Origin: CAYTPI01 sp964439625 | Lineage (GTDB): Bacteria > Chloroflexota > Anaerolineae > Aggregatilineales > UBA3940 | Length of the DNA: 64,000 nt | Assembly (NCBI GenBank): GCA_964439625.1 | Contig: CAYTPI010000002.1 | Span: 292,285 to 356,284, forward strand | Reading direction: 5' to 3' | Shown: positions 1 through 9,604 of the stretch, piece after piece | Layout of the letters: the number at the start of each line of letters is the position of its first letter | Numbering within the stretch: the stretch's first letter is position 1 | Notes under the pieces: model-generated | Seen by the model: only the letters and a program-made list of their open reading frames with translations | Told to the model about the DNA's origin: nothing | Databases searched by the model: none | Translations under genes and position numbers: made by a program

Positions 1-573
1 GATCTACCCGCCGGACGCTACACGCTGATCACAGGGCCATACAGTGTGCTGCGTAACCAGCCATTACCCGTCGTAGATGCTACCGGAACCCTAGTCGCAG
101 CCAACGCTCGTATTGATCGTCTCAAAGTGCCGCTAACCGAAACCATACCCAACTTGCCTAAACCGGACGAAGCAATTGAGTTTGCCGATAGTTCTGGTTC
201 ACTAATTGAGATGAGCGGCTTCCACATCACTGTACAAGCACAGACTCTCGTGTTGAGTGTCAACTGGCTGGCGCAGCAAACCCTAACCATGGATCACACG
301 CTGTTTATTCACGTTGTTGATGCAAATGAGGAAATTGTCGCGCAACTAGACTCACAGCCCCGGTCAGGGAACTATCCGACCGGTATCTGGGATGCGGGTG
401 AAGTCATTCCAGACAGTTATCAACTGCCGTTAAATAACCTCCAAGCAGATCAGTACGATGTCTACATCGGTTGGTACACGCTGCCCAACGCTGAACGCCT
501 CACAGCGACAGTCAACGCAGCGCCTACAAGCGATAATCGTGTCTTGCTCGAGCGAGTCTCACTGGCGGAATAA
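1..573 (+). CDS. C-terminal part of a membrane glycosyltransferase-like protein (5' end outside window)
   Basis: The reading frame is open from base 1 to a TAA at 571-573, so only the last 190 residues are present. They read as an extracytoplasmic beta-rich region: an LPAGRY-type strand, then a second unit with TLFIHVVDAN, a YPTGIWDAGEVI segment and DVYIGWYTLPNAERL. The same pattern (FVHLVDA, then G-Y-x-x-x-x-G-x-Y, then G-E-R-L) ends three other large membrane proteins in this window (559-2985, 58349-60223, 60223-62649). By analogy the missing N-terminus is probably a multi-spanning GT-C/PMT-like transferase. That is inference, since no membrane segment is visible here. It overlaps the convergent gene by 15 bases tail to tail. 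Confidence 0.7.
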   Translation, partial: DLPAGRYTLITGPYSVLRNQPLPVVDATGTLVAANARIDRLKVPLTETIPNLPKPDEAIEFADSSGSLIEMSGFHITVQAQTLVLSVNWLAQQTLTMDHTLFIHVVDANEEIVAQLDSQPRSGNYPTGIWDAGEVIPDSYQLPLNNLQADQYDVYIGWYTLPNAERLTATVNAAPTSDNRVLLERVSLAE

Positions 574-2985
574 GTGTGCTCTATCTCGTTCGCCGACATC
601 AATTGACCATATAACCAATTGATCCCCCAAGGGCTCGCCATCCGCGCTGGCAATTGGCAGACGCTCGAGTGTCAGCAAATCATAAAGTACAACCACTACA
701 TTATAGCGCCCTTGAGGAAGGTCACTAGGCAGCACCACGCCATGGTGATCATAGATGGTTTCGCCCACTGCCCATGTTGATGTTGGCTTAAAGTTATTGA
801 CTGGCCCAGCGTCTTCCTGAAAAACGATGCTGCCATCTGCCGCAATGATGAAAAAGGCGACCGTATAATCGGTATCGATGGGAGCGATGCTCTCCCAAAT
901 CAACGTGAAGCCCAACATATCACCAGGCCGGATATTACTGTAAAATTCTGTCTCCCACGGGGTGGTGCCATAGTAGTTTTGCCAGACGCGATCCAGCACG
1001 ATTGACTCACCAAAGCGCGCATCAACATAGTCAGGCTTAGTTAACTGCTGTGTGCCACCGGGGACGTTTGGCCCATTGATCGGTAGATACGTCACCAACC
1101 GAATATCAACGCCATAATCTGTGCTGCTGATCGGGTAATAGTCTTCACTGATGAGGCGCTCAACAGGGCGGGTGTTGCAGGGGGCAAATGGTGCTCTGTC
1201 ACCGACGAAGTAGACGGGGGCAAACGTCTTTGCCGCGCCAGAAACTAAAGAAGTCACCATTGTGTCAGCGTCGGGGTTCAGTTGTTCGCTCAACACGTCT
1301 GATGTAACCGCGGGTGTTTGTTCACAACTATACTGTTCCCCGGGTGAAGCCGGCAGACTATACCAAATAGCATCACCCTTATAGTAATTCATAAAAAACT
1401 CAACATAAGACGGGGAGTTCAACAAGATCACGTTCTCGTCCGTCGTCTCAGTTTCAAGCACCTGCCGCATTGTATGTAGATCAGCCCGATGACCGTTATA
1501 CCGAAAATCATCATACATCCGGTTGAGGGCAAACAGCGTCATTCCCACCATCACGACTGGTACCATCAGTGCCAACTCTAAGCGGATGGCCTCTTGCCCT
1601 TGCACCCAAACGAGCATCACGGCAGTGGCAGTAATCGCTCCGAGCAGTAAGACAATAGCAAGCCAATCTGGGGCAGGCGGCAGCCACCAGACCACATCAG
1701 GTTGTGCTTGTGGTAAGTACAACAATGAGCCAAACGCCTGCGACCACCGAAGTGTCCATAATCCTGGCCCTTGCCATGCAGCGACGCCCGTTTGACTCTG
1801 CATGTAATCGTAATAATCACTGAGGCGTACCATCACGCCGCCAAATTGGATCATAAATCCAAGCACCAGCAGCATTATTAATCCGACCAAACCTGCGGGT
1901 TTATGCCCCAACAACCATTGAATACCCGGCAGCGTCGCGATCAGCAGCAGCGGCAGAATTGGCAGCAGGTAGCGCGGCCCCCAACCAACGCCGCCATACC
2001 AAACTGGCCCACGTAATGCTGCATAGACAAGCGCATAACCGATCAATGTCATCAAAATCAGCCAAGACTCACGCCAACGTTTCAGAGGCAGCAATATCGG
2101 TGATGCAAGGCTCAATAAGACAATTGGGGCAAACACCCAGATGCTGCGCCCAGGCGAGAAGATAAACCCACTGAAGCCACCCCAACTATCGGGGACACGC
2201 CCAGGGAGTTTACGTGCCTGCTCCAGAAGATCGTAGCGACCACTATCTGTGTTGAATAGGGTATCAAAATTGGTCAGGAAGAAACCAAGGCCAGCGAGCA
2301 AGGCCACGGCGAGCAGTGCTACTGTGGCTAATGCCACCAAGTTATGCCTTAACTTTAGTTGTGTTGGCAAAACGATCAGGGCAAAGGTTGGCAGCAGCAT
2401 CCAAACGGCCTCTTTGCTAGAAAGTGCTACACTTAATGCCAATAAGACCCCAACCAACCATAACCAATGTTGCTTATCATTTTCCATAAATAGTTGACGC
2501 CATTTTTCCGCACAGAAAGCCACTACCGCTACCAGCAGCATTGTCAGCGGCTCGCGAAATAATGTTTTAGCATAGGGCCAAGCGAAAGTCGTCAGGCCGA
2601 AGGCTAACGCCCCAATCAGGGCCACGCGCTGATCATACTTGAGCAGCAGCGCAAAACGGTAGAGAATGAACGCCGTTAATGCAGTGACAATCGGTGAAAA
2701 CAAGTACAGTACATGGACGTTGCCTACCCACGGCACTTGGTAAGCCAGCCAATAGAGCGGCACTGCCAGCAAGGGTAGAGCTGGTTCTACATCTGATGTT
2801 TGTAGCGGACGTTCAAAAACTGTTTGATTCAGCAGCAAAGAACCACGGGTGGCGAGGCTGTCAATTGTATCGATGATGAAGCGTTCGTCCCCAGAGACGA
2901 CTGTTCCCGAAAAGAACAATGAATACGTCAGTAACAACAAGCATACGAGGAACAGCCCAGTGGCAGTTCGTTTTGAAAGTGTCAT
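559..2985 (-). CDS. GT-C (PMT/GT39-like) membrane glycosyltransferase with C-terminal beta domain
   Basis: 808 residues. The first ~480 contain about ten to twelve hydrophobic spans. An acidic loop just after the first span (SGDERFIIDTIDSL) is in the place where PMT/ArnT-type transferases keep catalytic acids. Residues ~490-808 are soluble and end in a beta-sandwich-like unit shared with other proteins here. Such enzymes move a sugar from a polyprenyl-phosphate donor on the outer face of the membrane; the acceptor is unknown. I chose the ATG at 2985, which follows the upstream stop by one base; a TTG at 3027 would add 14 residues and overlap the upstream gene. It is the last gene of the polysaccharide operon. 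Confidence 0.8.
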   Translation of the reverse strand: MTLSKRTATGLFLVCLLLLTYSLFFSGTVVSGDERFIIDTIDSLATRGSLLLNQTVFERPLQTSDVEPALPLLAVPLYWLAYQVPWVGNVHVLYLFSPIVTALTAFILYRFALLLKYDQRVALIGALAFGLTTFAWPYAKTLFREPLTMLLVAVVAFCAEKWRQLFMENDKQHWLWLVGVLLALSVALSSKEAVWMLLPTFALIVLPTQLKLRHNLVALATVALLAVALLAGLGFFLTNFDTLFNTDSGRYDLLEQARKLPGRVPDSWGGFSGFIFSPGRSIWVFAPIVLLSLASPILLPLKRWRESWLILMTLIGYALVYAALRGPVWYGGVGWGPRYLLPILPLLLIATLPGIQWLLGHKPAGLVGLIMLLVLGFMIQFGGVMVRLSDYYDYMQSQTGVAAWQGPGLWTLRWSQAFGSLLYLPQAQPDVVWWLPPAPDWLAIVLLLGAITATAVMLVWVQGQEAIRLELALMVPVVMVGMTLFALNRMYDDFRYNGHRADLHTMRQVLETETTDENVILLNSPSYVEFFMNYYKGDAIWYSLPASPGEQYSCEQTPAVTSDVLSEQLNPDADTMVTSLVSGAAKTFAPVYFVGDRAPFAPCNTRPVERLISEDYYPISSTDYGVDIRLVTYLPINGPNVPGGTQQLTKPDYVDARFGESIVLDRVWQNYYGTTPWETEFYSNIRPGDMLGFTLIWESIAPIDTDYTVAFFIIAADGSIVFQEDAGPVNNFKPTSTWAVGETIYDHHGVVLPSDLPQGRYNVVVVLYDLLTLERLPIASADGEPLGDQLVIWSIDVGERDRAHLFRQ

Positions 2986-2986
2986 G

Positions 2987-4012
2987 TCAGTGTGTGGGGA
3001 CTTCTTCAGAGGCCTGTTGGCGTACAAAGCTCCATTCTAGGTAAACCAAACTAATGACAAATAAACTCCCTAGAATGATTAAAATGATGCGCGCTTGGTC
3101 GCGTGAGGCTTCGCGCATCATCAAAGCAACTAGGCCAAGGGCAGAAGCAATCAAGTAGAGCGTCATCACAGCGCGGGCATGGGTCATACCAATGACGGAA
3201 ACCAACCGGTGTGACGTGTGATCTTTACCCCCTTGGTAAATCGGAAGCCCCCGCCGAATGCGCGAAAGTACCACCAAGGTTGTATCGAACACAGGAATAC
3301 CCAAGATAATCACAGGAATGATCCACGTGACGCTCAGCGGACGCCCAACGAATTCCAGTTTGATTCCCAGCACCGCTAGCACGAACCCGAGCAGCAAGCT
3401 GCCTGTATCCCCCATAAACAAACGGGCCGGGTTAAAGTTGTAATACAAAAATCCGACACAGGCCCCTAAGGTAGCGGCAGCTAAGCTGGCGACTAAACCC
3501 AATTCCTCAACGACAGCCAACACGAAGAATGACCCAGCAGCAACAGTTGCCAAGCCAGCAGCGAGACCGTCCATATTATCTTGCAGATTAATTGCATTGC
3601 AGATGCCGATCACCCAGACAACCGTCAGGATGACGTTATACGTTTCATTTTCGAAGAGATGCGCTTCAATCCCTGACCATACCAACACCAGCCCGGCGAC
3701 AGCTTCTGCCAATAGGCGCACCCACGGTGGGGTACCATAGCGATCATCGATTAAGCCAACGATCATCACAATCGTCATGCCCGTCAAAATCCCGATCAGT
3801 TCGCGGAAGGGCTGCATATCACTGAAAGCCAATACCGCAACTAAGCCAAGATAAATCGCAATACCACCTAACATCGGTGTAGGGGTGCTGTGCATTTTCT
3901 GTGACTGCGGCTTGTCGACGAAATCAAGCGCAGTGGCTACACGCACGACAAGCGGCGTCAGTAAAAAGGAGATCAGACCAGAGGCGAGAATGATAGGAAC
4001 AAATCTAGTCAT
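2987..4012 (-). CDS. WecA/TagO/MraY-family polyprenyl-phosphate sugar-phosphate transferase
   Basis: 341 residues with about ten membrane spans. Family hallmarks are in order: DKPQSQKMH near 33-41 followed by PMLGG, the GLIDD aspartates near 86-90, NLQDNMDGLAAG near 142-153, GDTGSLLLGF at 201-210, and a GGKDHTSHR loop near 261-269. These fit the branch that transfers GlcNAc-1-P (or a related HexNAc-1-P) to undecaprenyl phosphate to begin a glycan, rather than true MraY. It is therefore the likely initiating enzyme of this cluster, although encoded near its 3' end. It overlaps the upstream GT4 gene by 4 bases (ATGA type). The sugar specificity cannot be read from sequence. Confidence 0.9.
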   Translation of the reverse strand: MTRFVPIILASGLISFLLTPLVVRVATALDFVDKPQSQKMHSTPTPMLGGIAIYLGLVAVLAFSDMQPFRELIGILTGMTIVMIVGLIDDRYGTPPWVRLLAEAVAGLVLVWSGIEAHLFENETYNVILTVVWVIGICNAINLQDNMDGLAAGLATVAAGSFFVLAVVEELGLVASLAAATLGACVGFLYYNFNPARLFMGDTGSLLLGFVLAVLGIKLEFVGRPLSVTWIIPVIILGIPVFDTTLVVLSRIRRGLPIYQGGKDHTSHRLVSVIGMTHARAVMTLYLIASALGLVALMMREASRDQARIILIILGSLFVISLVYLEWSFVRQQASEEVPTH

Positions 4013-5205
4013 GGTGTGGGGGCAACCCGTATGTTCTTCTCGGATAACAACGTTAGGTACAAGTTCCGCAGATCATCAATCAGACGTTGCACGCCATATT
4101 CAGCCAGCATAGTCTCTTGGGCCGCATCGATCATGTCACTATACCCGCCCTCAACTTGAATCACCTCAATGATTGCCCCAGCGAGAGCCTCAGCATCCTT
4201 GGCGGGAACTAACTTGCCCAGCCGCCCACCGTCTAACAGATCAGGAATGCCACCGACCTTTGTTGCTACAACCGGCACGCGTGCTGCCATCGCTTCAATC
4301 AATGAGACGGGTGTTCCTTCATTGTTAGAAGAGATCACCACAGCGTTCAGGTCAGCATAGATCATCGGTAAATCTTGCCGCCACCCCAGGAAGTGAACAC
4401 AATCGGTTAGTTCTAGCTTGTTAACTGCTTGTTCGATATGCTCACGCTCTTCGCCATCGCCAACGATCACAAATTCAACATTAGGTGTGGTTCGGCGCAC
4501 CCGGTCAGCCGCAGTCAAAAATAGATCATGGTTCTTAATGGGCACCAGCCTACCAACAATACCGACCAAGGCCACATCTGGCGAACAGCCAAGCTCTGCT
4601 CGCAATCCGCCGGGTTGGTTTGCTGCTTCAGCAAAATCTGTGAGGCGTAACCCCAACGGAACAATATCAATTTTACGAGCAGGTGCAATCCGGTAAGATA
4701 CAAGATCGTCTTTCAACCCAGCGCTGATCGTCAAGATTCTGCTCGACCACCACGCCATAACGCGCTCGACCCAAATAAATAACGAGGTTTTTAACCAGCC
4801 AAAGTAGCCACTAAATACATGCCCATGAAACGTATGAACAATCACCGGGCAGCGCGTTAAGAGGGCTGCCATACGCCCAAGCATTCCCGCCTTGGCTGTG
4901 TGTGTATGGACGACGTGCGGCTTGTAGTCGCGCAGTAACTTGATCAACTCTCTGAGGGCTGCCCAATCTTTCCCTAACGAAATCTCACGTTGTAGGCTGC
5001 CCACAAATACAGGCGGGACTCCCAGCTTATCCGCGAGGTAGCTCATATCACCCTCATCTTCGCTGACTGTGCCAGTGACCAATATGCTCTCGAAGTCGCC
5101 ATCATTGAGGCCCGCCGTCAGCAGCGACACATGGATGCTTGGCCCACCAATGTTCAGCCGTGCGATAATCCGCATCACACGGATTGGCTCGTGGATTGTG
5201 GTCAT
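4009..5205 (-). CDS. GT4-family glycosyltransferase
   Basis: 398 residues with the two-Rossmann GT-B layout. The N-terminal acceptor half begins RIIARLNIGGPSIHV. The C-terminal half has VGIVGRLVPIKNHDLF and the donor-binding E-x7-E segment around NNEGTPVSLIEAMAARVPVV. Enzymes of this type add a sugar from a nucleotide donor on the cytoplasmic face, with retention. The ATG at 5205 overlaps the upstream epimerase stop as ATGA, which is why I prefer it to a TTG at 5223. It lies between the epimerase and the initiating transferase, so it may act early in repeat-unit assembly. Donor and acceptor are unknown. Confidence 0.9.
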   Translation of the reverse strand: MTTIHEPIRVMRIIARLNIGGPSIHVSLLTAGLNDGDFESILVTGTVSEDEGDMSYLADKLGVPPVFVGSLQREISLGKDWAALRELIKLLRDYKPHVVHTHTAKAGMLGRMAALLTRCPVIVHTFHGHVFSGYFGWLKTSLFIWVERVMAWWSSRILTISAGLKDDLVSYRIAPARKIDIVPLGLRLTDFAEAANQPGGLRAELGCSPDVALVGIVGRLVPIKNHDLFLTAADRVRRTTPNVEFVIVGDGEEREHIEQAVNKLELTDCVHFLGWRQDLPMIYADLNAVVISSNNEGTPVSLIEAMAARVPVVATKVGGIPDLLDGGRLGKLVPAKDAEALAGAIIEVIQVEGGYSDMIDAAQETMLAEYGVQRLIDDLRNLYLTLLSEKNIRVAPTP

Positions 5206-6143
5206 AATTGTGATCGGTACCAATTAATAGTCAGCTTTAGCCCCTCCTCGAAGCTGAACGGTGGCTGGTAGCCCATGTGTTTAACGGCTTTGGTGATGTC
5301 AGCTTGCGAGTACTTAATGTCTCCCTCGCGGATATCAGTGTAAATCGGCTCAACGTTAGCATTAATCTCGGATTGTAAAATGCGAACCAATTCATTGAGT
5401 GAAATCTGATTGCCCAACGCTGCGTTGAACACCTGCCCAGCAACGCGCTCTACAGGTTGGGTTGCCGCTAATATATTTGCATGGATCACATTGCCAACGT
5501 AGGTAAAGTCACGGGTTTGTTCACCGTCACCGAAAATCGTTGGGCGCTCACCATTTAAGTACGATGTAATAAACTTAGGGATAACCGCCGCATAATTACT
5601 GGCAGGGTCCTGGTAAGGTCCATACACATTGAAGTAGCGTAGCGCGATAGTTTCTAACCCGTACAAGCTATAGAACAACTGACAGTAGCGCTCCGCCGTC
5701 ATCTTATCGATGCCATAAGGCGAAATTGGTGCAGCACACATCGTCTCGACTTTTGCCAGTGCCTCCGCTTGATCGCCGTAAATCGATGAGGAAGAAGCAA
5801 AGACAAAGCGACGCACACCAGCATCGCGGGCGGCACTCAACATGTTGAGTGCCCCTGTTGCGTTCGACCCATGCGATAACAGCGGATCAGCAACCGAGCG
5901 TGGCACAGAAGGTATCGCTGCTTGGTGTAGCACCACATCGATGCCCTTAGCAGCGCGCTGGGCATCATCTAGATGGCGAATATCACCCTCGATTAGGTCG
6001 ATGTCAGCGAGAATATCTTCAATGTTAGACCGCCGTCCGGTCGCAAAGTTGTCTAGCACGCGGACGCTGTGGCCCTGCTGGAGCAGGGCTCGCACAATAT
6101 TGGAGCCAATAAAACCGCCGCCACCTGTTACAAGATAATCCAC
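5202..6143 (-). CDS. NAD-dependent nucleotide-sugar epimerase/dehydratase (extended SDR)
   Basis: 313 residues. The N-terminal nucleotide site is VTGGGGFIGSN; the catalytic set is SSSSIYGD plus Y-x3-K in SPYGIDKMTAE; and the ALRYFNVYGP block is typical of UDP-glucose/UDP-GlcNAc 4-epimerases and relatives. It most likely interconverts a UDP-hexose or HexNAc for the neighbouring transferases. I favour the GTG at 6143, which has GGAAG about 9 bases upstream; a TTG at 6158 is also open. GalE, WbpP-like epimerase and UDP-glucuronate epimerase or decarboxylase cannot be told apart from motifs alone. Confidence 0.88.
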   Translation of the reverse strand: MDYLVTGGGGFIGSNIVRALLQQGHSVRVLDNFATGRRSNIEDILADIDLIEGDIRHLDDAQRAAKGIDVVLHQAAIPSVPRSVADPLLSHGSNATGALNMLSAARDAGVRRFVFASSSSIYGDQAEALAKVETMCAAPISPYGIDKMTAERYCQLFYSLYGLETIALRYFNVYGPYQDPASNYAAVIPKFITSYLNGERPTIFGDGEQTRDFTYVGNVIHANILAATQPVERVAGQVFNAALGNQISLNELVRILQSEINANVEPIYTDIREGDIKYSQADITKAVKHMGYQPPFSFEEGLKLTINWYRSQL

Positions 6144-6204
6144 TACTGCATCTTCCAATTATATGGGTTACAAAGCCAGTCAATCGTACTGACTGGCACT
6201 AAAT

Positions 6205-8097
6205 TTATCCAAACATATGCTTTAACCATAGTTCCAACGTTAGCAGCGTCCACATTGTCTGACCAAGATCAGCAGTACCCGCTTGGTGTGTATCAACCAT
6301 CGCTTTGATTGCATCCTTTTCCAATATGTCGTTGATCCGAGCATCCGCTGTCAACAGGGTGGACGTCACATAATCACTAAGATCTGTGCGAAACCAGTAA
6401 CCCACAGGCACCCCAAAACCATGCTTCTTACGATCAATGATGTTGTCTGGCAGGGTACCGCGCATTGCTTGCTTCAAAATGTACTTTTGTGTCCGTCCCT
6501 TGAGCTTGTAGGTTGGGCGAATGCCTGCCGCAAATTCGACTAACTGATGATCAAGGAAGGGGGAGCGGGTCTCCAAACCAACCGCCATACTACAGCGATC
6601 TATCTTGACCAATAAGTCACTGGGTAAATAGGTTCGCATATTGAGATCGAGCAAATAAGGCACAGTCTCGCTGACACGCTGTTGATTTGCCTGCGCCTCG
6701 TAATGCGCTATGGTGTCCGCTTCACAAGAGCGACCCACCAAACCAGTGACCAGCTCAGGAGATGTGTAACGCACCCAGTTAAGGTACGCTTCAATGAGGC
6801 ACATATCAGTGGCGTTCGTGAAGCGCCTTGCCCGTTTAGCAAAATTACCATAACCCGTTCCACCTGAGGGCAGTAGATCAACCAGCCACTTGAGCGGCGT
6901 TTTGACCAGCTCCGGCATGCGCTGATACTTCTCAAGTAAGGTCGCCGCGTAAAAACGATCATACCCAGCGAATAGTTCATCACCACCATCACCTGTTAGA
7001 GCAACTGTCACGTGCTCACGTGCTAGTTTACTAACGAGGTAGGTTGGTATCGCAGAGGAGTCACCAAAGGGCTGATCATGATGGTGTACCAGCATGCCCG
7101 CTAGCTCAATCACATCTGGCTTCACGCGGAACACAGTATGCTCTGTATTAAACAAGTCAGCGATACGCTGGGCGTATACAGTTTCATCAAAGGATCGCTC
7201 ACCCTCGAACCCAATCGAGAAAGTCTTGACAGGCTGGGTTGATACTTCAGCCATCAAGGCAACAATTGCGGCAGAGTCCAGCCCGCCTGAGAGAAACGCC
7301 CCCAACGGCACATCTGCAATCATCCGTTCCCGCACCGCACGATCTAGTAAATCTCGTAGAGCTGCAATAACTTGTGTCTCTGTGCGCCTGTCATCTACGC
7401 CATCAGGAAATGGCGGCTGCCAGTACCGTTTTACCTCTACCTGAGACTCTCCTCCTTCCAGACGGACATAGAGCATGTGCCCCGGTGGTAATTCGTGAAT
7501 GCCCTCGAATAGAGTCTGTGGAGCAGGTGGGTAGCCGTAAGCCAAATAATAAGGAATTGTATCCCTGTTCAAGCGCTTGGGCACCGCAGGGTGTGCCAAC
7601 AGCGTCTTTATCTCAGAACCAAATACGAACCAATCATTGGTGCGTGCATAATACAGCGGCTTCTGGCCCATCCGGTCACGCACCAGTACAAGCTGTTTTT
7701 TAGGTGCATCCCAGATGGCGAGGGCAAACATCCCATTGAAGTGCTCGATGAATTTTTCTGCACCATATTCTGCATAGGCCCGCAGAATGGTTTCCGTATC
7801 AGTTCCGGAAAAGAACGTATGCCCTACGGTTTCCAGCGCGGTTCGCGCCAGCTTGAAGTTATAAGCCTCACCGTTGTAGCTAATGTGCACACCCGCCGCG
7901 GGTAATGACATCGGCATATGCCCGGATTGGCTCAAGTCAATGATTGCCAACCGACGGTTGCCCAACCCACAAGGTCCATCAATTAGGATACCGTCGTCAT
8001 CCGGCCCGCGATGTATGATCGTATTCGTCATACGTTTGAGGGTGTCGGTGTTAGGCTGTTCACCTCGTAGTGATAGCACACCGCAGATGCCACACAT
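6205..8097 (-). CDS. asnB: Asparagine synthase (glutamine-hydrolysing) type amidotransferase
   Basis: 630 residues. The protein starts MCGICGV, so Cys2 can serve as the N-terminal glutaminase nucleophile. RRLAIIDLS and YNGEAYN (glutamine-binding) follow, and the synthetase half carries the PPi loop SGGLDS at 270-275 and a later GDGGDELF. It is complete and should channel ammonia from glutamine to an AMP-activated carboxylate. Inside a polysaccharide operon, such homologues are often thought to amidate a sugar acid (WbpS-like) rather than make asparagine. That choice is inference. The start overlaps the upstream GT4 stop as TGATG, so the two are translationally coupled. Confidence 0.92.
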   Translation of the reverse strand: MCGICGVLSLRGEQPNTDTLKRMTNTIIHRGPDDDGILIDGPCGLGNRRLAIIDLSQSGHMPMSLPAAGVHISYNGEAYNFKLARTALETVGHTFFSGTDTETILRAYAEYGAEKFIEHFNGMFALAIWDAPKKQLVLVRDRMGQKPLYYARTNDWFVFGSEIKTLLAHPAVPKRLNRDTIPYYLAYGYPPAPQTLFEGIHELPPGHMLYVRLEGGESQVEVKRYWQPPFPDGVDDRRTETQVIAALRDLLDRAVRERMIADVPLGAFLSGGLDSAAIVALMAEVSTQPVKTFSIGFEGERSFDETVYAQRIADLFNTEHTVFRVKPDVIELAGMLVHHHDQPFGDSSAIPTYLVSKLAREHVTVALTGDGGDELFAGYDRFYAATLLEKYQRMPELVKTPLKWLVDLLPSGGTGYGNFAKRARRFTNATDMCLIEAYLNWVRYTSPELVTGLVGRSCEADTIAHYEAQANQQRVSETVPYLLDLNMRTYLPSDLLVKIDRCSMAVGLETRSPFLDHQLVEFAAGIRPTYKLKGRTQKYILKQAMRGTLPDNIIDRKKHGFGVPVGYWFRTDLSDYVTSTLLTADARINDILEKDAIKAMVDTHQAGTADLGQTMWTLLTLELWLKHMFG

Positions 8098-9212
8098 CAG
8101 ACTTGACCTACAATCTGCTGATAAAGTTCGGCAGTTGCTTGCACCATTTTTTCAACAGAGAATGTGTTAATCAGTCGTTCACGTCCGGCCTTGCCCATGG
8201 CAGCGGCCTTTTCTGGGTGTGCTAATAGATCATCTAATGCGGTAGCAAGTGCCGTGACGTCATCAGGTGGCACCAGCAGACCAGTTTCACCATCAACGAC
8301 AATCTCTGGCAAAGCACTGACGGAACTCACAAGCAGCGGGCGTGCATGGCGCATTGCTTCTAACGTCACAAGCCCAAACCCCTCCCAGCGTGAAGGCACA
8401 ACTACCATATCGCTACCGGGCATCAGCCGTTGGGCATCCGTCAGCCAGCCGACGAACTGCGTTACCTCACCAATACCAAGCTGCCTCGCAAGGGTTTCCA
8501 GTTGATTACGCAGGCCGCCATCTCCGACGATCTTCAGCCTCGCTCGCGGGTGTTGGGTTCGTACCTGAGCGAATGCACGCAGCAGTACATCAACCCCCTT
8601 TTGCTCGACCAAGCGCCCAATGAACAACACAATCTGCTCATGGGAGGCAGCTTGCAGCATCTGCCGAGCCTCTTCAACAGAACATCCTTCTACATTCGCA
8701 GACAACCCGTAGCGGATCGTCTTGACTTTCTCAACTGGTATGCCTTCTACATCCACCACGAAGCGCTCTAGAGCATCCGAAATGGTGACGATACGTGCTG
8801 CTTTGCGGGCCGCATTTTGATTGAGCCATTTTAATATGGGGATTTTTCGGAAGCGGTCGTCGTTGTGACGTGTGGAAATGCGATACAGTACCCGCGCCTG
8901 TGCAGCTGCAGGCAGACCATACAAGTCCGCGTGTAGTAGATGCGTATGCACAATTTGGGGGTTCAGTGCTCGGAACTTTGCTCTGAGCCGCTTAATCAAT
9001 GTGAGGTCAGCATGGTGCTTAATGACCACACTTTCACTGCGTACACCCGCTTGCTGCATCAATTCGTGGAACGGCTCAACGGGGTTGCCAGGGTCAACCA
9101 GAACCAGCATATGTGGCTCAAAACCCTGCGATAAGAGGCCGGGCAGCAAGTTCAACAAGTACCCTTCGGAACCAGCAATGCCTGTTACTTTACTCACATG
9201 TACCACACGCAT
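8097..9212 (-). CDS. GT4-family glycosyltransferase
   Basis: 371 residues, GT-B fold. The N-terminal half reads RVVHVSKVTGIAGSEGYLL and contains IVHTHLLHADLYG. The C-terminal half has LFIGRLVEQKGVDVLL, the VGDG strand, and the donor-site block PSRWEGFGLVTLEAMRHARP. It is a cytoplasmic retaining transferase for the surface glycan. It overlaps asnB by one base and is 5 bases after the DUF2304 gene, so it is clearly in the same transcript. Substrates cannot be inferred. Confidence 0.92.
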   Translation of the reverse strand: MRVVHVSKVTGIAGSEGYLLNLLPGLLSQGFEPHMLVLVDPGNPVEPFHELMQQAGVRSESVVIKHHADLTLIKRLRAKFRALNPQIVHTHLLHADLYGLPAAAQARVLYRISTRHNDDRFRKIPILKWLNQNAARKAARIVTISDALERFVVDVEGIPVEKVKTIRYGLSANVEGCSVEEARQMLQAASHEQIVLFIGRLVEQKGVDVLLRAFAQVRTQHPRARLKIVGDGGLRNQLETLARQLGIGEVTQFVGWLTDAQRLMPGSDMVVVPSRWEGFGLVTLEAMRHARPLLVSSVSALPEIVVDGETGLLVPPDDVTALATALDDLLAHPEKAAAMGKAGRERLINTFSVEKMVQATAELYQQIVGQV

Positions 9213-9217
9213 CGGCC

Positions 9218-9604
9218 TTATGCATCCTCTTTGACGTGTTGAAGCTGTTCCTCTAACTCATGGACGCGGGTACTGAGCAGGGCGATGTGCTGGGCTGCTT
9301 GCTGGTTTTGACGAGCTAGTTTGGTGATCACGACGGAAAATTGCAGCAGGATCAGTGTGATCATACCAATGCCGAGCACGAACAATGCTGAAGGCGGGTA
9401 AAAAATCCCAAGCACGTTGGCGAGTGTGTCTAAGAGTGTGTCGCGGAAAAATGCCAGCCCGATTAACGCTGCCAGCATACCTAACCATAGCAGCGAGTAA
9501 TCTTCACGTAACATACGCCGCCTGACCAGTTCAAATACGACTACAAATAACCCAATTGGGACGAGTAACATCACCAATTCGGCACGTGTAATGCTATTCA
9601 ACAT
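9218..9604 (-). CDS. DUF2304-family small membrane protein
   Basis: 128 residues: three hydrophobic spans (about 8-28, 39-60, 70-92) with the family-type REDYSLLWLGML between the first two, then a charged helical tail with heptad character (LSTRVHELEEQLQHV). DUF2304 proteins are commonly encoded next to dolichol-phosphate-mannose-type GT2 enzymes, as here, where it overlaps the GT2 gene by 11 bases. A role as membrane partner of that GT2 is plausible but not proven. Confidence 0.85.
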   Translation of the reverse strand: MLNSITRAELVMLLVPIGLFVVVFELVRRRMLREDYSLLWLGMLAALIGLAFFRDTLLDTLANVLGIFYPPSALFVLGIGMITLILLQFSVVITKLARQNQQAAQHIALLSTRVHELEEQLQHVKEDA

